Below, piece by piece: positions 10,481-23,212 of a stretch of DNA of 64,000 nt. Below the pieces are notes generated by a model that worked only from the letters and a program-made list of their open reading frames with translations, had not been told where the DNA came from and did no database searches. Both the position numbers and the translations under genes were made by a program. Location of the stretch: NCBI GenBank assembly GCA_949987705.1, contig OX465281.1:178512516-178576515 (forward strand), read 5' to 3'. Source of the stretch: Thereva unica. Lineage: Eukaryota; Arthropoda; Insecta; Diptera; Therevidae. Each line of letters opens with the position of its first letter. Position 1 is the stretch's first letter.

Positions 10481-12566
10481 AACATCTGTTTCTATATGTA
10501 ATAACTGTCTTTGATTGCAAGAGACTATAAAATTGGTTACATAATGCTATTAACCACATGACCAGCAATAACTTTTCTTATTGCTCTTACTTCTTTATTC
10601 CCTTTCTGAATATAAAAAACGTAATAATCGAACTCTCCTCTAAAACATTGCAATCTCCCATAATTTATCAGAAAATTGATGAAAAGTCGCAAGAACCAGT
10701 TTCCAGTTCATCCGTTTTATCGGGTTTAATTGAAAATAAAATAAAAGTCGGATAAGAGCACTGGACCTAACCCAACCAGAAACAACTGACGGTGTGTGCT
10801 CAGTTCCAGAACTTCTGGTTTTATCAATCTGTTGGACAATTTGCGAGCTCGTGGCGTGTATACGCCACTGACGATTCCCTGAAAGAGGAGTAGATCCACA
10901 ACGAATAGATTTTCCAGGCCATTGCAGCACCTCCAATAGCAGAGGGGGGATAAGACGCGACAGGACTGATGCTCGTGGTAACAGATACAACGATAGGAAT
11001 CTCGTCAGGTTGAAAATTGAATTGAAAAGAAATAGCAACAATAACAACAACAGCAAGCGATTAAACTCGTTTTTCGCACTGCACAAGTTTCTCGTTTTAC
11101 TGGAGCTTTCCTGTTTGTCTTTTTTTCTCTGCGGATTTGCATGGATTGTTGCTTCCGTTTTCATTTGGAATGCAGGAATTTAAAAAAATCCCTTTTAGGA
11201 ATCTATTGCGAAAATCCAACCAAATCAATTTTTTCCAATCGAGGAAGAATTTTTACCTGATAAGACGCCTCCAGTTATAGCTTACCATCGACAAACAGAC
11301 GGACTGGCAGACAAACTGTCAAGTAGCAATTAAAGAGTTCACAAACAAATTAAATCAGGTGCGAAAATTAATGGTAATTAGCTTGTTTGCGAGTTTGTTA
11401 CCAATCCGGCTGCTAATTGAACGGCATATAAATTAAATTGTGCATGAACAACTTTATCAACGCGAATTAATTGTGGAGCATGCAGTAAGCGAAGAAGCTC
11501 ATCAAAACGTTCTTAACTGCTATTTGCCATGATCCCTTAAATATATGTATACGAACATTACCGTCTGATGATGCTAATGGCGTGATGGGAAGAAGGTATT
11601 TCATGGTTCGCAGACCCTGAAATACCTTTGAAGTTAGCACATTCACCTGGAATTTTATCTTTAACTTTTTTCACTGATTAAAATCTCATGGATGGAACTA
11701 AATAAGGTTTTGTTAAATAGTTCACCTTTGATAACAAATTCCTGCTGAGATAAATTATGTTTAAGTTTGATTCTTCGAGGTCTATATTGATATTTAAGTA
11801 TTCCAACCTTTACCTTTACTTTTAGAGGTGGTTTTATACTTATATTGTTGTATGCGGTTGTTTGAACCAACAGGGTTACAGGCATATCTGAGAGCAAAAT
11901 TCGGGACGAAATAAAAAAAAAATACTCTACGTGTGTGTTACAAAACTACTAATTGTGGTGGAATTTCTAAGAAACTTGCACAATATAATATAGTATATTG
12001 CACTCAAATAGTTAGTAATATGCTAGGTTTAGTTTGAAGGATATATAGACCAGTGCCAAAGCGCTTTTGAGAGGCAAAAAAAAATTCGAAAGCAGCATAT
12101 GGATGGCGGGAAAAATCAGGATAAATTGTAGGTATATAAACAAGGATAATTTAAAAAATCTATAACTTTCATTTAAATAATTTTCGAAATGATTTTAAAA
12201 AATGGAGAAAAACGTTAAAAACCGATTTTTTCATTTATCATTTTTATTTTGCACAAAAATGATCCGATTTAAATGAAATTTGGTGATAATGTACATTTTC
12301 ATGTTTCGAAAAACCGCAATTTTTTTAAAGCGATTGATTTTATAGTGTTTTTTTATAAATTTAATTTAACAAAATGCCCTATTTTCGATTAAAAACTTGA
12401 CGGATAAAATTTTGATTTTTCAAATTTTTAGACTGCTTTTTTTCATTGAAAACCTCTACTTTTTGATGGTGCAAAAATATTGTGTCACAAAAATTCGTTA
12501 AACCAAAATCCAGTTATATCTAATGCCGGACCGCTAGTTCTAGTTGGAAGTAGCAGAGAAAATAGT
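10481..12566. other. AT-rich non-coding region
   Basis: No gene supported. The 174-codon minus ORF at 10640-11164 has low-complexity leucine runs over a TTG/CAA-type microsatellite (CAACAATAACAACAACAGC near 11040) and no domain. Nothing else recognised, and several homopolymer-rich stretches. Confidence 0.5.
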
Positions 12567-13829
12567 GAAAGAGCCAGGGGCGGCGCTTTCATAGGTGCGC
12601 ATGGAGCACTCGCACCGGGCGCCATTGAACGAGGGTGCTAATTCAGAAGATTTAAAATAAAATTAAATAATTGGGAAAAAATGCAATTATATGAACTTAC
12701 ACAAATTCTCAAGAAGTTACGAAAATTCTTTCTCAATACTATCTCACGCGAGAAAAACCGGGGAAAATTGACTCCCCTCGTTCAGAAAGTTACACGAGAT
12801 TTTTGCTTCGAGATTTTCATATAATTTCTGCTCAATTCAATGATTCCACCCAAAAAGTGCAGCAAGAGAGGCAAAAGTAAAAATTTCAGAGAAAAATCCA
12901 TCAAGTTAGAGAAAAATCTCTCATTCAACTGTGGATCTCAAAATTTTACATGAGATGTAAATACAGAATTGAACAGTAGAATGAGCGAGACGAAACATAA
13001 AATAATTTCATTTTCACGACGCTGGAGCACTTTTTCAGAGTTTTGTAAAATGCACCATGTCAACTCACACAAAGAAAAAAATTGTTGCGATGCCTCTGTG
13101 TTGCGTATTGTTGTTTACTGTGATTGATATAAATTGCAGGGCGCTGTTGGAGCACTTTTAAATTTTGTTCTAACTTTCGTAAAAGAGGTAAATGAACTGT
13201 ACTGGGTAAACTTAAATCAGCAAGGTGTGAGTTTCGAAAAAACGTAAGTTTTTAGATAATTTTAATAAAAAGTAGTCTGATGTAGTTGAAGAAAGTTAGG
13301 TAAATACTCAAAATATTTCCCTGCCTACGATAGATCCGAGGTATTAGAGTAATGGTAAATAACAGTGGTAAATTAGTTAATAGATTTTGGTTGGTTTATC
13401 AAATTTAAAAAAACTCCATTTTTTTTGTAATCTTTTTCAAAATTAAAGAAAAGTAGTTTGCTGTTCGGGATACACTGATTGGAGTCATATGGGATGACTA
13501 GTAAAAAAAGGTGGCAAAGTAATATGGAAAATTTTAAATGCCGGAAAGAAATAGAATTAACTTTCAGGGTGAAGAAAACAGTAGATTCTACGTTGCAAAA
13601 AGAAATGTCTGAGGAAGCTCAGCAGTGCTCAGAGATTTTAAGGCTAGCACAAAAGGATTTTTGATAGATTTACGAAATGTTGTTCCTTTTCAGGAATTTG
13701 TATTTGCGGCCATGTGTATTTCCCGTCCTTACGATCCAGATGAAAGAATCTTTTTATTAAATGTTTAGCTGGCGCAAATTTGCTTACTGCACCGAGCGCA
13801 AAAGAAACACGCGCCGGCCCTGAAAGAGC
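12567..13829 (+). mobile_element. hAT-type element, decayed
   Basis: The left end at 12575 (CAGGGGCGGCGC) and the right end near 13821 (reverse complement CAGGGCCGGCGC) are hAT-like terminal repeats. The same eight bases, GAAAGAGC, lie immediately outside both ends (12567-12574 and 13822-13829); the right end shares one G with the duplication. An 8-bp TSD plus CAGGG termini is the hAT signature. At 1.25 kb it is far too short to carry an intact transposase. Confidence 0.8.
13479..13664 (+). pseudogene. Possible remnant of a hAT transposase
   Basis: A 61-codon ORF (KKTVDSTLQKEMSEEAQQC) sits inside the hAT ends. Its charged helical stretch, ending in a stop before FLFRN, could be the '...ID..LQ..I..E...W' part of hAT/ZMYM-like transposases. 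That rests on weak pattern similarity only. Confidence 0.25.
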
Positions 13830-14950
13830 TGCCTGCACTAACACACGATTTTATTTTCCCATTGAAGAACTTTGCGATAGAAAGCTGACTTCAATAATCG
13901 AAAAAGAAATATATACTTCGTTTATTGTGCTTATAGGTGACGGCATAAGAGGAAATTGCTGTTAAGAGGAAAGACAAGGAGAAGAAGAAAGTTGAAGGAC
14001 TTGTCTCTGCGTCGACCATGAACCTTCGAGACGGTAATAGGCCGTTGGAAGAAAGAATACCGCAAGATTACTGCAATGGATTAATCACTGCATCCTAAAT
14101 GGCGCTGCAGTCCTTATTTTGTTTCAGTCGCCTGTACTTTTTGTTAGACATTGTAGTCTGCTGTTTCGTTTTGGTAACTCTCGTAGACCCAAAATTCTTC
14201 AAAGGTTGAAACAAGATGATTGTCTGCTGGCTTTGGTCAATCTCTAAGCTTCAGAGCCGTAATGTAGTAATAGAGATTACTGTATTACATATTTAATATT
14301 ACATTGCTTTTAGTTTGCCTGGTTTATGAAAATTGAGACTGGTGCGAAATATGTGATGTGTGTAATATGAATGGTTGCGAATGGTCTCACTGGTTCTACA
14401 CTCTTCTGTGATCATTCCATACAGTTCTGCCAGCTTTTTTGGGGAAACCCTTTTATCTCATGACTGATATATAAACCTTTTCTATATTCCACAATAGGAA
14501 GTTGTTTAACTATCCTTTTTTTCAGCATTTTTCAAGTATTTGTCTTAAATATCTGGTCTGCCGTCCATCTATTCTTTCTAAATCTCATACTTTGTCTTTC
14601 ATATATCGTTTCAGTCACTACCATATTCTACAACAGCAATAACGACTTCAGAAGTAACTTTCTGTGTGCCGCGAAACAACATAGCTGGTGCGGACTTTTT
14701 TAATTACATCGAAACAGATAAGATATATTGATATGGTACTTTAGTGCGCCTCTGCACAATTGAGAGAAGGAATTAGTGTCTCCGGCTTCCTGAAACATCG
14801 TGCACTTACAATGCAGATGCGACGAATATATTCTTGAAGTTTCTTTGAAATACCAGCTAGAGTTCAGAGCTAAGCCCCTCTGTACTGTCGACGATTTGAT
14901 CAATGTCCGATAGTAAGCTCTATTCAGAAAGATAGTAGATAAAAGAGTGA
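13830..14950. other. Non-coding region
   Basis: No gene recognised on either strand. The short minus ORF at 14700-14960 has no motif. Confidence 0.45.
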
Positions 14951-14999
14951 ATGCCAACACGAGGTGTTATTCTACTAGTTCCCACTCAATACTCCTGCG

Positions 15000-15790
15000 A
15001 CAGAAAACAACAGGAGATGTCATACAGAATTACGATCCCCCTTTATCTTGCTTTCATAGAGTATGAGAAAGTGTTCTTTTCAGTTAATATAAGCTTATAT
15101 TGCTGGTATTACGGTCTCCCTGACAAAATAGTAGAATTGATAACAGCGCTTTACAACAATTCTAAGCAGAGTTCTCCACAGTGGAATATCATCTGACATC
15201 TTTGAAATGAGCTCAAGGGTACGACAAAGATGTTTACTTTCGCCATTACTAATATACTTACATATAATGAATCACTTCGTTGACAGCGCGCTTGAGAGTA
15301 GAACAGGTGGCAACAATGGGCATTGCTAGACCGCCTTAAGGATCTTGCTAGGGTGATATATTCTTGCTGGCCCACAGACATAGGAACAATTAGCAATAGA
15401 AAATAGATCGGTAGGTTGAATACCCAAGACGTGGAATAGGTAGATGGATTCTGTTACCTCGAGAGCATTATTACCGAAAATGGCGGCGCAGCAGATATTA
15501 GTTCCAGAATGAATAAGTCTCGAATATGGAGATCAACGGAGATCTCATCTAAAACCAATGTTAAGGCAGTTCTTTTGAATGATTGCGAGAGGGTAAATAA
15601 AGCAAGGGACCCGTTTAGTTGGAAGACCTAAAATAACATGGAGGAGAACCTTATTAGCAGACGTCGCAACAACGAACGGCTAGAAAAGACATCGGAAAGT
15701 GGTGGCACCCGATTTGTCACTTCTGTTAAAACCCGAGAAGAGTCACTGCAGACGAACACTTAGCAGACCTGTTAGCAAGTCCTAATCCCA
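15000..15790 (+). pseudogene. Decayed RTE-like LINE, copy A (RT palm and C-terminus)
   Basis: 15040-15180 reads as RT (GLPDKIVELITALYNNSKQS), then a VRQRCLLSPLL box near 15217 (family norm GVRQGCLLSPLLF), then stop-ridden text with LAGPQT. Text from 15320 (AGACCGCCTTAAGGATCT...CTGGCCCACAGAC) matches 16799-16852 of copy B, and GTTGGAAGACCTAAAATAACATGGAGGAGAACC near 15618 matches copy B's GGAAGGCCTAGAACAACG stretch. Copy A retains the RT segment that copy B has lost. Confidence 0.75.
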
Positions 15791-15889
15791 CCTCCCCGCG
15801 GTCCCCCTGTGGTACTTCTTCGGAGCTGGCGAGCTCTTTGCGCCACAAAACAGAGTTTTGAGTCGGTTGGGCTGAGGGTTAGCAACCCG

Positions 15890-17595
15890 CTCCCATAAAA
15901 AACACCATTGCTACGAATCGGCAGGGAGCTGGTATGCTCCAACTGAAGACGCAGAAGATGACATCAAGGACGAGTTCTATATACGACTGAATTAGGGTTT
16001 TCGCTCTATTCCAAGGGGAGACATAATTGTTTTAATGGGTGACTCAAACTCGCAGATCGGCCGTGACAACACCGGCCTTGAACACACAATTGGAAACCAA
16101 GGCCTAAACCAAGTTACCAATAACAATGGTGAGCTTTTCGTTGACTTTTGTAGTTCCCACCAACTCATGGTAGGTGGAAATTACTTTTGTCACAAACAAA
16201 ATACACAAAGAGACCTGGGTATCGCCCAATGGTAGAACGAGAAATCAGATAGATCACGTGGCCGTTAGCCGCAGATGGAGAACTATTCTTGAGGATGTCA
16301 GGAGTTTCAGGGGAGTGGATACTGGAAGCGACTACCATTTGGTTGTAGCAACTATTCCCCTTAAAATCGCCGCAATCAGAAACGTGCAACATGATGCTAG
16401 AACCCGTAGACGGTTTAACGTAGATCTTCTGCGGGAGAACGTTAAAAAGTGGGAATTTGCTGGAAACCTGCAAAAAATAGAACGCAGAAGGTCCCTCAAA
16501 AATAACGTAAACTCTACAAACGACCCGGAAAGACATTACCAACTAGAACGGGAATACTCTACTCTTTACTTACATCGGGAGGTAAAAAGAAGTGTCCGGC
16601 GTGATAAAAGGCAGCAGATAAATGAGCTCGCAGAAAAAGCGGAAAACACGGCAAACACAGGCAACAGTAAGGTGCTGTACCAAATCACTAAACAGCTCTC
16701 GGGAAAGCACTCTACTAAAAAACATGCCGTTAAGAGTGCGGATGGAAGGCTGCTGTGCAGCGACGAGGAGTAATTCCAAAGATGGAGAGAGTTTGGTAGA
16801 CCGCCTTAAGGATCTCGACTATGCCGATGATATCAGTTTGCTGGCCCACAGACACCAGGACCTCAAAAACATGTTAAACAATTTGGCAACAGAAAGTAGT
16901 CCAGCAGGCTTAAGGCTAAATCCGACTAAAACTAAAGAAATGTGGATAAAAGCAAACACCATTGAACGGACAGCGCTGAATAACCGTCACGCTACCTCAG
17001 TAGCATTATTACCGAAAATGGTGGGGCAGAAGAAGACGTCAGTTCCAGAATAAATAAAGCACGAGGCGCATATGCATGCCTGTCCCGCATATGGAGATCA
17101 ACTGTGATCTCCACTAACACCAAATTGCGGCTGTTCAAATCCAACGTTAAGGCAGTTCTTTTGTACGGTTGCGAAACATGGAAAGTCATCCAATTCATCA
17201 CGGGGCGCCTACGAGTCTTCATCAACAGATGCCTGCGTCGTATCCTAAAAATCCGCTGGCAAGATGGAATTTCAAACGAAGAACTATGGCGCCGTGCCGG
17301 CCAAGAAAGGATAGGCGAACAAATCAGGCGAAGGAAATGGAATTGGGTTGGCCACACCTTGCGACGCGAAAACGAAAATCTAGCCAAACAGGCCCTTGAC
17401 TGAAATCCGCAAGGTTCCCGTCAAGTAGGAAGGCCTAGAACAACGTAGTGGAGAACCTACTAGAAGAAGCCGCAACAACTGGGAGATCCTGGTCGGAGCT
17501 AAGAGCTGTCGCGCAACACAGAGTCCGCTGGAGGGCAACTGTTTCCCATGAGGGATTAAAGGAGTTTAAAGAAGAAGAAGAAGAAGAGGAAGATA
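15890..17595 (+). pseudogene. RTE-like LINE, copy B, internally deleted
   Basis: Apurinic-type endonuclease: YAPTEDAEDDIKDEF near 15930, MGDSNSQIG at 16035 (metal site D and N), RNQIDHVAVS and GSDYHLV at about 16240-16340 (D and D-x-H replaced by D-Y-H). A one-base slip in the A-rich stretch near 16190 separates two frames. At about 16775-16800 the linker (LLCSDEE, FQRWREF) jumps directly to RLKDLDYADDISLLAHR, so the RT fingers and most of the palm are missing. The C-terminus follows (LYGCETWKV, then LRRILKIRWQDGISNEELWRR, RRRKWNWVGHTLRR, VGRPRTTW). It ends in GAAGAAGAAGAAGAAGAGGAAG at 17572-17593. Non-functional. Confidence 0.85.
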
Positions 17596-20500
17596 TAAAA
17601 GGAACTAGCCATTGTTTAGAGTTCTGAAATTAGCAGCTAACGCACACGTATTGGATTAATGTTGCTGATGTAAAATTGAGTAACTAACAATAATGACATT
17701 CCTTTATTCTTCTCTTTACTATCTTTCAACTAAAGCTTGTTTTAGAGGGTCTGTATTGTGTATTCTACGACGAGACTTGAGATATTTGTTAAAGAGAGCC
17801 TACTAATGTAACCAATCAATATCGATTTTAGGATCTGCTATTTTCGATTTTTCTACATATTACTGAATCCATTTGACACATGTTCATTATTTCTAGATTT
17901 AGATCTGGATTGTGTTATCTCAACCAGCTCAGTTACTTGTCCATCAAACTTGAAGGGCTCATAAATAAATCCTCCGCTTCATTCAACATTTCCATAAATT
18001 TGTTGTAGCTTCGACTCTTATGCAGAATACATACAAAATAAGACATCCTTTCAATAATATGACATAAAAACCATGCCAGCGATTATTTAGCATCTTGTTA
18101 TATAGAAACTGATGTAAAACAAATTTTGAAATTGTGAATCTGCCTGTCTGGTAACATAATAGCCATTAAGTTCGGCTCAGTGAAGCGTTATGATAAAGTC
18201 TGAAAAGGAGCCACCCATATGTACCCATAAACATCGCGATTTTCTATTTTTCTCTCTCCTAACAAACATCAGGCACGACACTTGTGTGACATCTCTAGCG
18301 AAAAGCACCTTTATATATGGGAAGGTACATGTATATGTATATAATAGGATCCAAAAGGGTAAACCTCAGAAGCCACAGAAGTTTATAAAATGTCATCGAG
18401 TCTGATTAAATTTGATCCACGTCAGTCGTTTGAACGTAATTCCAACGATCCCCGAAAAGAGGGGGAGTCTGCACAGGAGCTCACTTATCCCCCCACGGAG
18501 AACTCCTCAAAATTGAACAAAAACAAAATTCGTGTTCCCTGCAATAAAACGGGTTTTAATTACTGCTGCTATAAGGTTACAGAATACAAGCTAAGGTTAC
18601 ACAATCAGCTACGGCTGGGAGCCGAGGGACCCTACAATCTCCTGGCTGGAATGCCTAGGCTCTTTAGAAGATTCTTAGAAATCACACAAAAAAAGGCACC
18701 CAAGACAAAAGTCATACGTTCTAGAGCCCTTGTATACTTGTAACGACGAGCTGTTGACGAGCCTTTTTAATAGGCATGGGAATGTAATTAAATGATATAA
18801 ACACAACTATTTTTGCACAACTATTACACAACCAGACGCCAGGCCAGCAGCTCGAGCGGACACCAAAGGGTTATGCAACGGGGCACCGCCGACATATTAT
18901 ACGCTTTCAAAATGGGCAACTGGATGCTTACAGCTGGCCAACATTTAAATTTACCGTGAAAATTCTACCGGTTGTAATTAAAGTTTATTGTTTCTCGTTA
19001 TGTTTAATGAGCGCCAAATTGGAACAAGTTTTTCCCGCTTGTTATAATGAATTTCTCGTTTTGTTCCTCTCTGGTTAAATTTTAATTTGTGACTGTTCCT
19101 TAAAATGTTTTCTGTGTTTCCTAGGCCCGACAAATCTTTAGGTGACGGTATATACGACATACGTGTATGTCATGACATTCTATAAATGACTGGAAAGGGT
19201 CTGGTACTTTGCAATAAACACCTTTTATTAACGAAATATGTTTTAGAGAACAAAGGGAAACCAATGAATCAATAGCAACGATTGATTGCTGAGGGGATTT
19301 AAATTAAATGCAAAGCGCAATGTACATACATGTTGGAATACGCCCGTCTTCTTGAATAAGTAACACCAAAGGGTTTTCCTGCTACCGAAGTGAATTAGTG
19401 AATGTTAGAATTGTGAGATGTCATCCACACAACGTGATTAAGATTTTTAAAAAGTAATTTTAAAATTTGAGGTTTTAACATCAATTTCATATTTAATATC
19501 AATTTTTTGATAAAGTGGAAAACTTCTTATATAATATGGTAGATAGAAAAAATCTGAAATGTCAATATGAATGAAAAACGTCCCTTTTTACATATTTTTT
19601 TAATTTATGGTTTTTGTTTTTCCACATTTGCTAGAGAAATAATTTGTAGCATTTCTACTAAAGAAATACGAAATTTTTTTTTTATCACTTTGATTACTAG
19701 ATTGTTGATGTTTCCTGCCAGTCGCATACGCGCTTCTGCCTGGGGAGGTTGTGTTGCTTGCGATTGCGGGGAACTGTCGGTTTATGAATGAAAACGCTCA
19801 TATATTCAAAGGAATTTTTTTCAGCATTTTTTTTTAAATTATTTTAAATTTAGAAATGAGAAATATTTCGCATAATTAAAGTAAAATTATGCTTATTATG
19901 TTGAATAAACTGCCTTTGTTGAGTAGGGGCTTTACATGTATTTAAAAGCTCTGCTCAACACATAGAAAGATAAATTAACTTGATTCATTCGGCATGCGCG
20001 CATCCCTTCCCAAATTATTTTGTTGAGTTTTTTCAGTGTTAGTTGCCGTTTTAACTAAAAAGAGGGGAAATGATAGAACAGTATTTATAAAATTCGGCAA
20101 CGAGGTGCGCAGAACTGCTCAAATTTTTTGTGTCACGGCGTTTGAAAATATTTATACACATTTTTTATACCCAATAAGAATAGACATTGAACTGAAGCAT
20201 AAATCTAGAAAAGCTAAAAATTGGAACAGCCCTTAAAAAGGACTTTAAAAATGAAATGTCGTATTCTCCAAAGATCATAAAATACTTTTTAAAAATTTTG
20301 TAGGTTATGGGATTATTCCTGTACGAATTGCCATTCTTGACATATCGCCGTTTTGAAGATTAAAAATACTCTTATGTTCTCAGAGGTAGCCCTAACAAGG
20401 CATCCCACTAGCTTAATTGGTTATAATAGGGTACCAAAGTTCCGCTTAGGTCTGGTCTTCACCTTGTTCACCTGCCTTGTTACTTGTTTTACGAGACATA

Positions 20501-20947
20501 ACCAGGCCCACTACATCACCTTGCGTGGCCTGGGGATGAAAAATGTTTGGGGCTCCTTCAGAATATTGAAATTCCAAAAAATCTTTGACTAAAAAAAAGT
20601 GTGGTAAGAATAAGTTCATTCAGAACATTGAATATAGATACTGAACGATCGGTTTTTTATTCGAGACTCAACCTTAAATTACTTAGTGCAGCCTAGAATG
20701 GAACAGATGCTATTTAGACAGGCCCTTGTGCTTAGTTATGGGCTCAACACTCATTATTTCTTTTAGCAGAATCGATCCAGAAGCTATCCCCGCGGGAAAA
20801 ATTTGGAGCGCTGTTAATAATTTCCGAATGGAGCTTTAAGGAATTGTATAGGCTGACAAACGTAGACCGGTTCTCGTTCGATGCGTGGGTCAAAAAGCAT
20901 ATTGGACGTGTTGGTAATTAGTTGGGGGACCGCTCGGTAAAACTGCT
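17596..20947. other. AT-rich non-coding region
   Basis: No gene supported. The 117-codon plus ORF at 18390-18743 (basic, no domain recognised) is the longest candidate and I cannot support it. A repeat shared with 47395-47600 lies at 19560-19775. Confidence 0.5.
19560..19775 (-). repeat. ~200-bp dispersed repeat, copy 1 (inverted relative to 47395-47600)
   Basis: Reading plus at 19565 (ATGAATGAAAAACG, ACATTTGCTA, TTTCTACTAAA, TATCACTTTGATTACTA, GCCAGTCGCATACGCGCTTCTGCC) matches the reverse complement of 47395-47600 throughout, with substitutions and small indels. It is non-coding in both copies; family unknown. Confidence 0.8.
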
Positions 20948-21188
20948 GTCGACACTAGGGATGCAAACGATACCTCGATATTTTCAAAACATCGATACAT
21001 CGTAGGCAAATATCGATGTTAACATCGATCTTTTGGTGGACGATACATCGACAGCAAAACTGTTAAAAATCGACATCGTGGTTGCCATGACTTATTTACT
21101 CACTGTTTTGTTGCGTTTTTGCTATCGCAGTGGTAAGAAAGTGAATTACTATAGATTTCATATTTGTCACAAACACAATTTAAATATG

Positions 21189-22089
21189 TAGGGGAGAGTG
21201 GGGTGAACCGGGACACACTTTGTTCAAGGCCTTATAAAACCTAAATAAACAATTTTTTCTTCTTATTTGGACATCCTATCCTGTAGATGGTTTCAATACC
21301 TTTCATTATTTGTCATTTTTAATATTATAACTTTATATTTTCAATAATTTCTAATCGTTTAAAAAAAAAGTGTCAAATCGGCAGTTCCGAAAAATCGTGG
21401 GGTGAACCGGGACACGATAGAAAGAGCAGGTGAAAGTGGCGTTTATGTTGTAACTAATAGTCTTATTTGCTTTTATGTCAAAAATATGTTATGATATTAT
21501 TATAAACAATGCTTGAACATATTTTTTTTTTACTTTTTTATTATAAACAATATAAAATGTGCATTTTGGTTTAAACTATAAATAAACGTAAAAATCATTA
21601 ATAAAAAATTGTTAACAATCATTTTTGTTAATAACTAATGAATTTAAGTCGATTTTGCAGCTAAAACGTGGGCCGAAACATTTCTCGGTCAACTCAGAAA
21701 CCGTGTCCCGGTTCACCCCACGGTGCTGTTTTTTAAACAATCGCGTGGTTATCACATATTTTTGAGGTTATCACAAATTCCATTTGAACTTTAAAAGATA
21801 ACATACTAACGATTACTTTTTATTATATTACCTTTGTTGTAGGCTTAAAAACCATAACATTAGGCTTCCTTAAACTCCGAGAAAATAAAACTTTGGGGAG
21901 TGTCGATTTTTATTAACAATCCTTACTAATAAAGTGATGCAGGTGCTGACCTTCAATTCTCATAAAATAATGTAGAGGGCCAATACAAACATAATTCACA
22001 AAAAAAAACCAACATAAAAACATTAACAACAATTAAAAAAGCACTGTCCCGGTTCACCCAACCGTCCCGGTTCACCCCACTCTCCCCTA
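21189..22089. mobile_element. TIR element with GGGGTGAACCGGGACA repeats, inside the hAT element
   Basis: Ends GGGGAGAGTGGGGTGAACC at 21191 and the reverse complement ending at 22087, flanked by TA (21189-21190, 22088-22089). The core GGGGTGAACCGGGACA recurs internally near 21400 and, inverted, near 21700-21720 and 22045-22080, giving five to six copies arranged head-in from both sides. Non-coding. TA flanks fit Tc1/mariner; superfamily not proven. Confidence 0.75.
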
Positions 22090-22113
22090 CTTGTTTCAAT
22101 TACTGCGTAATAA

Positions 22114-22603
22114 GGGCGCTTTCAAAAATTCAGCCGACTGCAGCAGTCAGAGTAGTCAAATGCAAACGAATTCAAATGCTTGCTCTGTCTGCTTAGGGGG
22201 ATGATACACGGGTCAACATGTTGAGCAACACGAGCTTTTTTTGCGCAGTTCGCAGGCCAAGGGAAGGGTCAGGGTGAAGTGTGCTGTGTTGACTGAAACT
22301 AGAAACGATTTCTATTTTTTCTCCAGTTGCTTGAAAAATGTTTATGTATGCGTAACTGTCAAGCGATTCTGGGTGAAAATAATTTGGAATGCACACCCAC
22401 GCATATGAAATCGCAATGTTATTACACAGAGTGTTGCGTGTAGCGTGTTGAGTCGTGTATCACCTCCGCTCAACAAACTGACAGTGTGTTGCAGAGACAC
22501 GTTGACTCGTGTGTCATCCCACTTACAAATTTCATCTTTAACTGAATATTTGAAAAGTTGACTGCTCCGACTACTACAGTTGGCTGAATTTCTGGAAGCG
22601 CCC
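22114..22603. mobile_element. TIR element with GGGCGCTT ends, inside the hAT element
   Basis: The left end GGGCGCTTTCAAAAATTCAGCC and the right end (reverse complement GGGCGCTTCCAGAAATTCAGCC) pair over at least 22 bp with two mismatches. The similarity continues inward (ACTG.AG.AGTC.GAG.AGTC). I could not settle the TSD. It contains a further inverted-repeat element at 22196-22521. Confidence 0.65.
22196..22521. mobile_element. Inner TIR element with GGGATGAYACACGRGTCAAC ends
   Basis: The left end near 22197 (GGGGATGATACACGGGTCAAC) and the right end (reverse complement GGGATGACACACGAGTCAAC, ending 22520) are inverted repeats. CTTA flanks both sides (22192-22195 and 22522-22525), a possible 4-bp TSD. 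Inside are further copies of the GTGTTG / CAACAC motif. Non-coding. Confidence 0.5.
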
Positions 22604-23212
22604 TATTTGTCAGTAGTTTATTATTATTATATTTGTCGCAGACACAATAATGTGTTCCAATTACTGCGTAATAATATATTTGTACGATTGCTTGCTTATG
22701 TCAAGTTCGTATATTAGGTATGTCATAATTATATCTATATAATTACAGTAATTTTTTTTTGAGAAATTGACTTCAGTTTTTTTAATATATTATGTTCCTT
22801 CCTAAAATCCATTTGAAAATTGTTAAGTTGAAATAAACAAATATGTTCAATAGAGAAAATGGGTTTTGTTTTTAAGATAATTTTTATTGTTTTATGGTCT
22901 AGTTAATTGGAATTTAGCTAAAGTTTTGGGTTAAAATCAGTTAAAAAAACGATTAGATTGTTGCTTAAAAACATAATAGTTATAGTTATATACTTACATA
23001 ATTTAAAATGTGAATCTAGTTATTTTATGTCCATTAAAATGTCTCTAACCACGTTTTAATTCATATGATGGATGATATAATTAAAATAGCGGGAAAACAT
23101 CGATGTATCGTTCTTATATCCGATGTTTTTTAACATCGATGTTTGTCGTGGCACCATCGATGTTTTAAAACATCGATGTTTTTAAGAACGATGTTGCATC
23201 CCTAGTCGACAC

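Larger units (their letters stand above)
20948..23212. mobile_element. Non-autonomous hAT element (2,249 bp) carrying nested insertions
   Basis: Ends: TAGGGATGCAA at 20956 and its exact reverse complement TTGCATCCCTA ending at 23204. An 8-bp TSD, GTCGACAC, lies at 20948-20955 and 23205-23212. Both subterminal regions are packed with ACATCGATG-type repeats, typical of hAT transposase binding sites. No transposase ORF. Three inverted-repeat elements lie inside (21191-22087, 22114-22603, 22196-22521). Outside those, a segment ending AATTACTGCGTAATA occurs twice (about 21166 plus 22097, and 22630-22675), so the core was itself partly duplicated. Confidence 0.9.

Noticed and set aside
10640..11164. 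174-codon minus-strand ORF
   Set aside because: Leucine runs come from a CAA/CAG-type microsatellite; no domain, no splice context, and codon composition follows base composition.
18390..18743. 117-codon plus-strand ORF
   Set aside because: No recognisable motif, promoter or splice sites; length is possible by chance in 64 kb.
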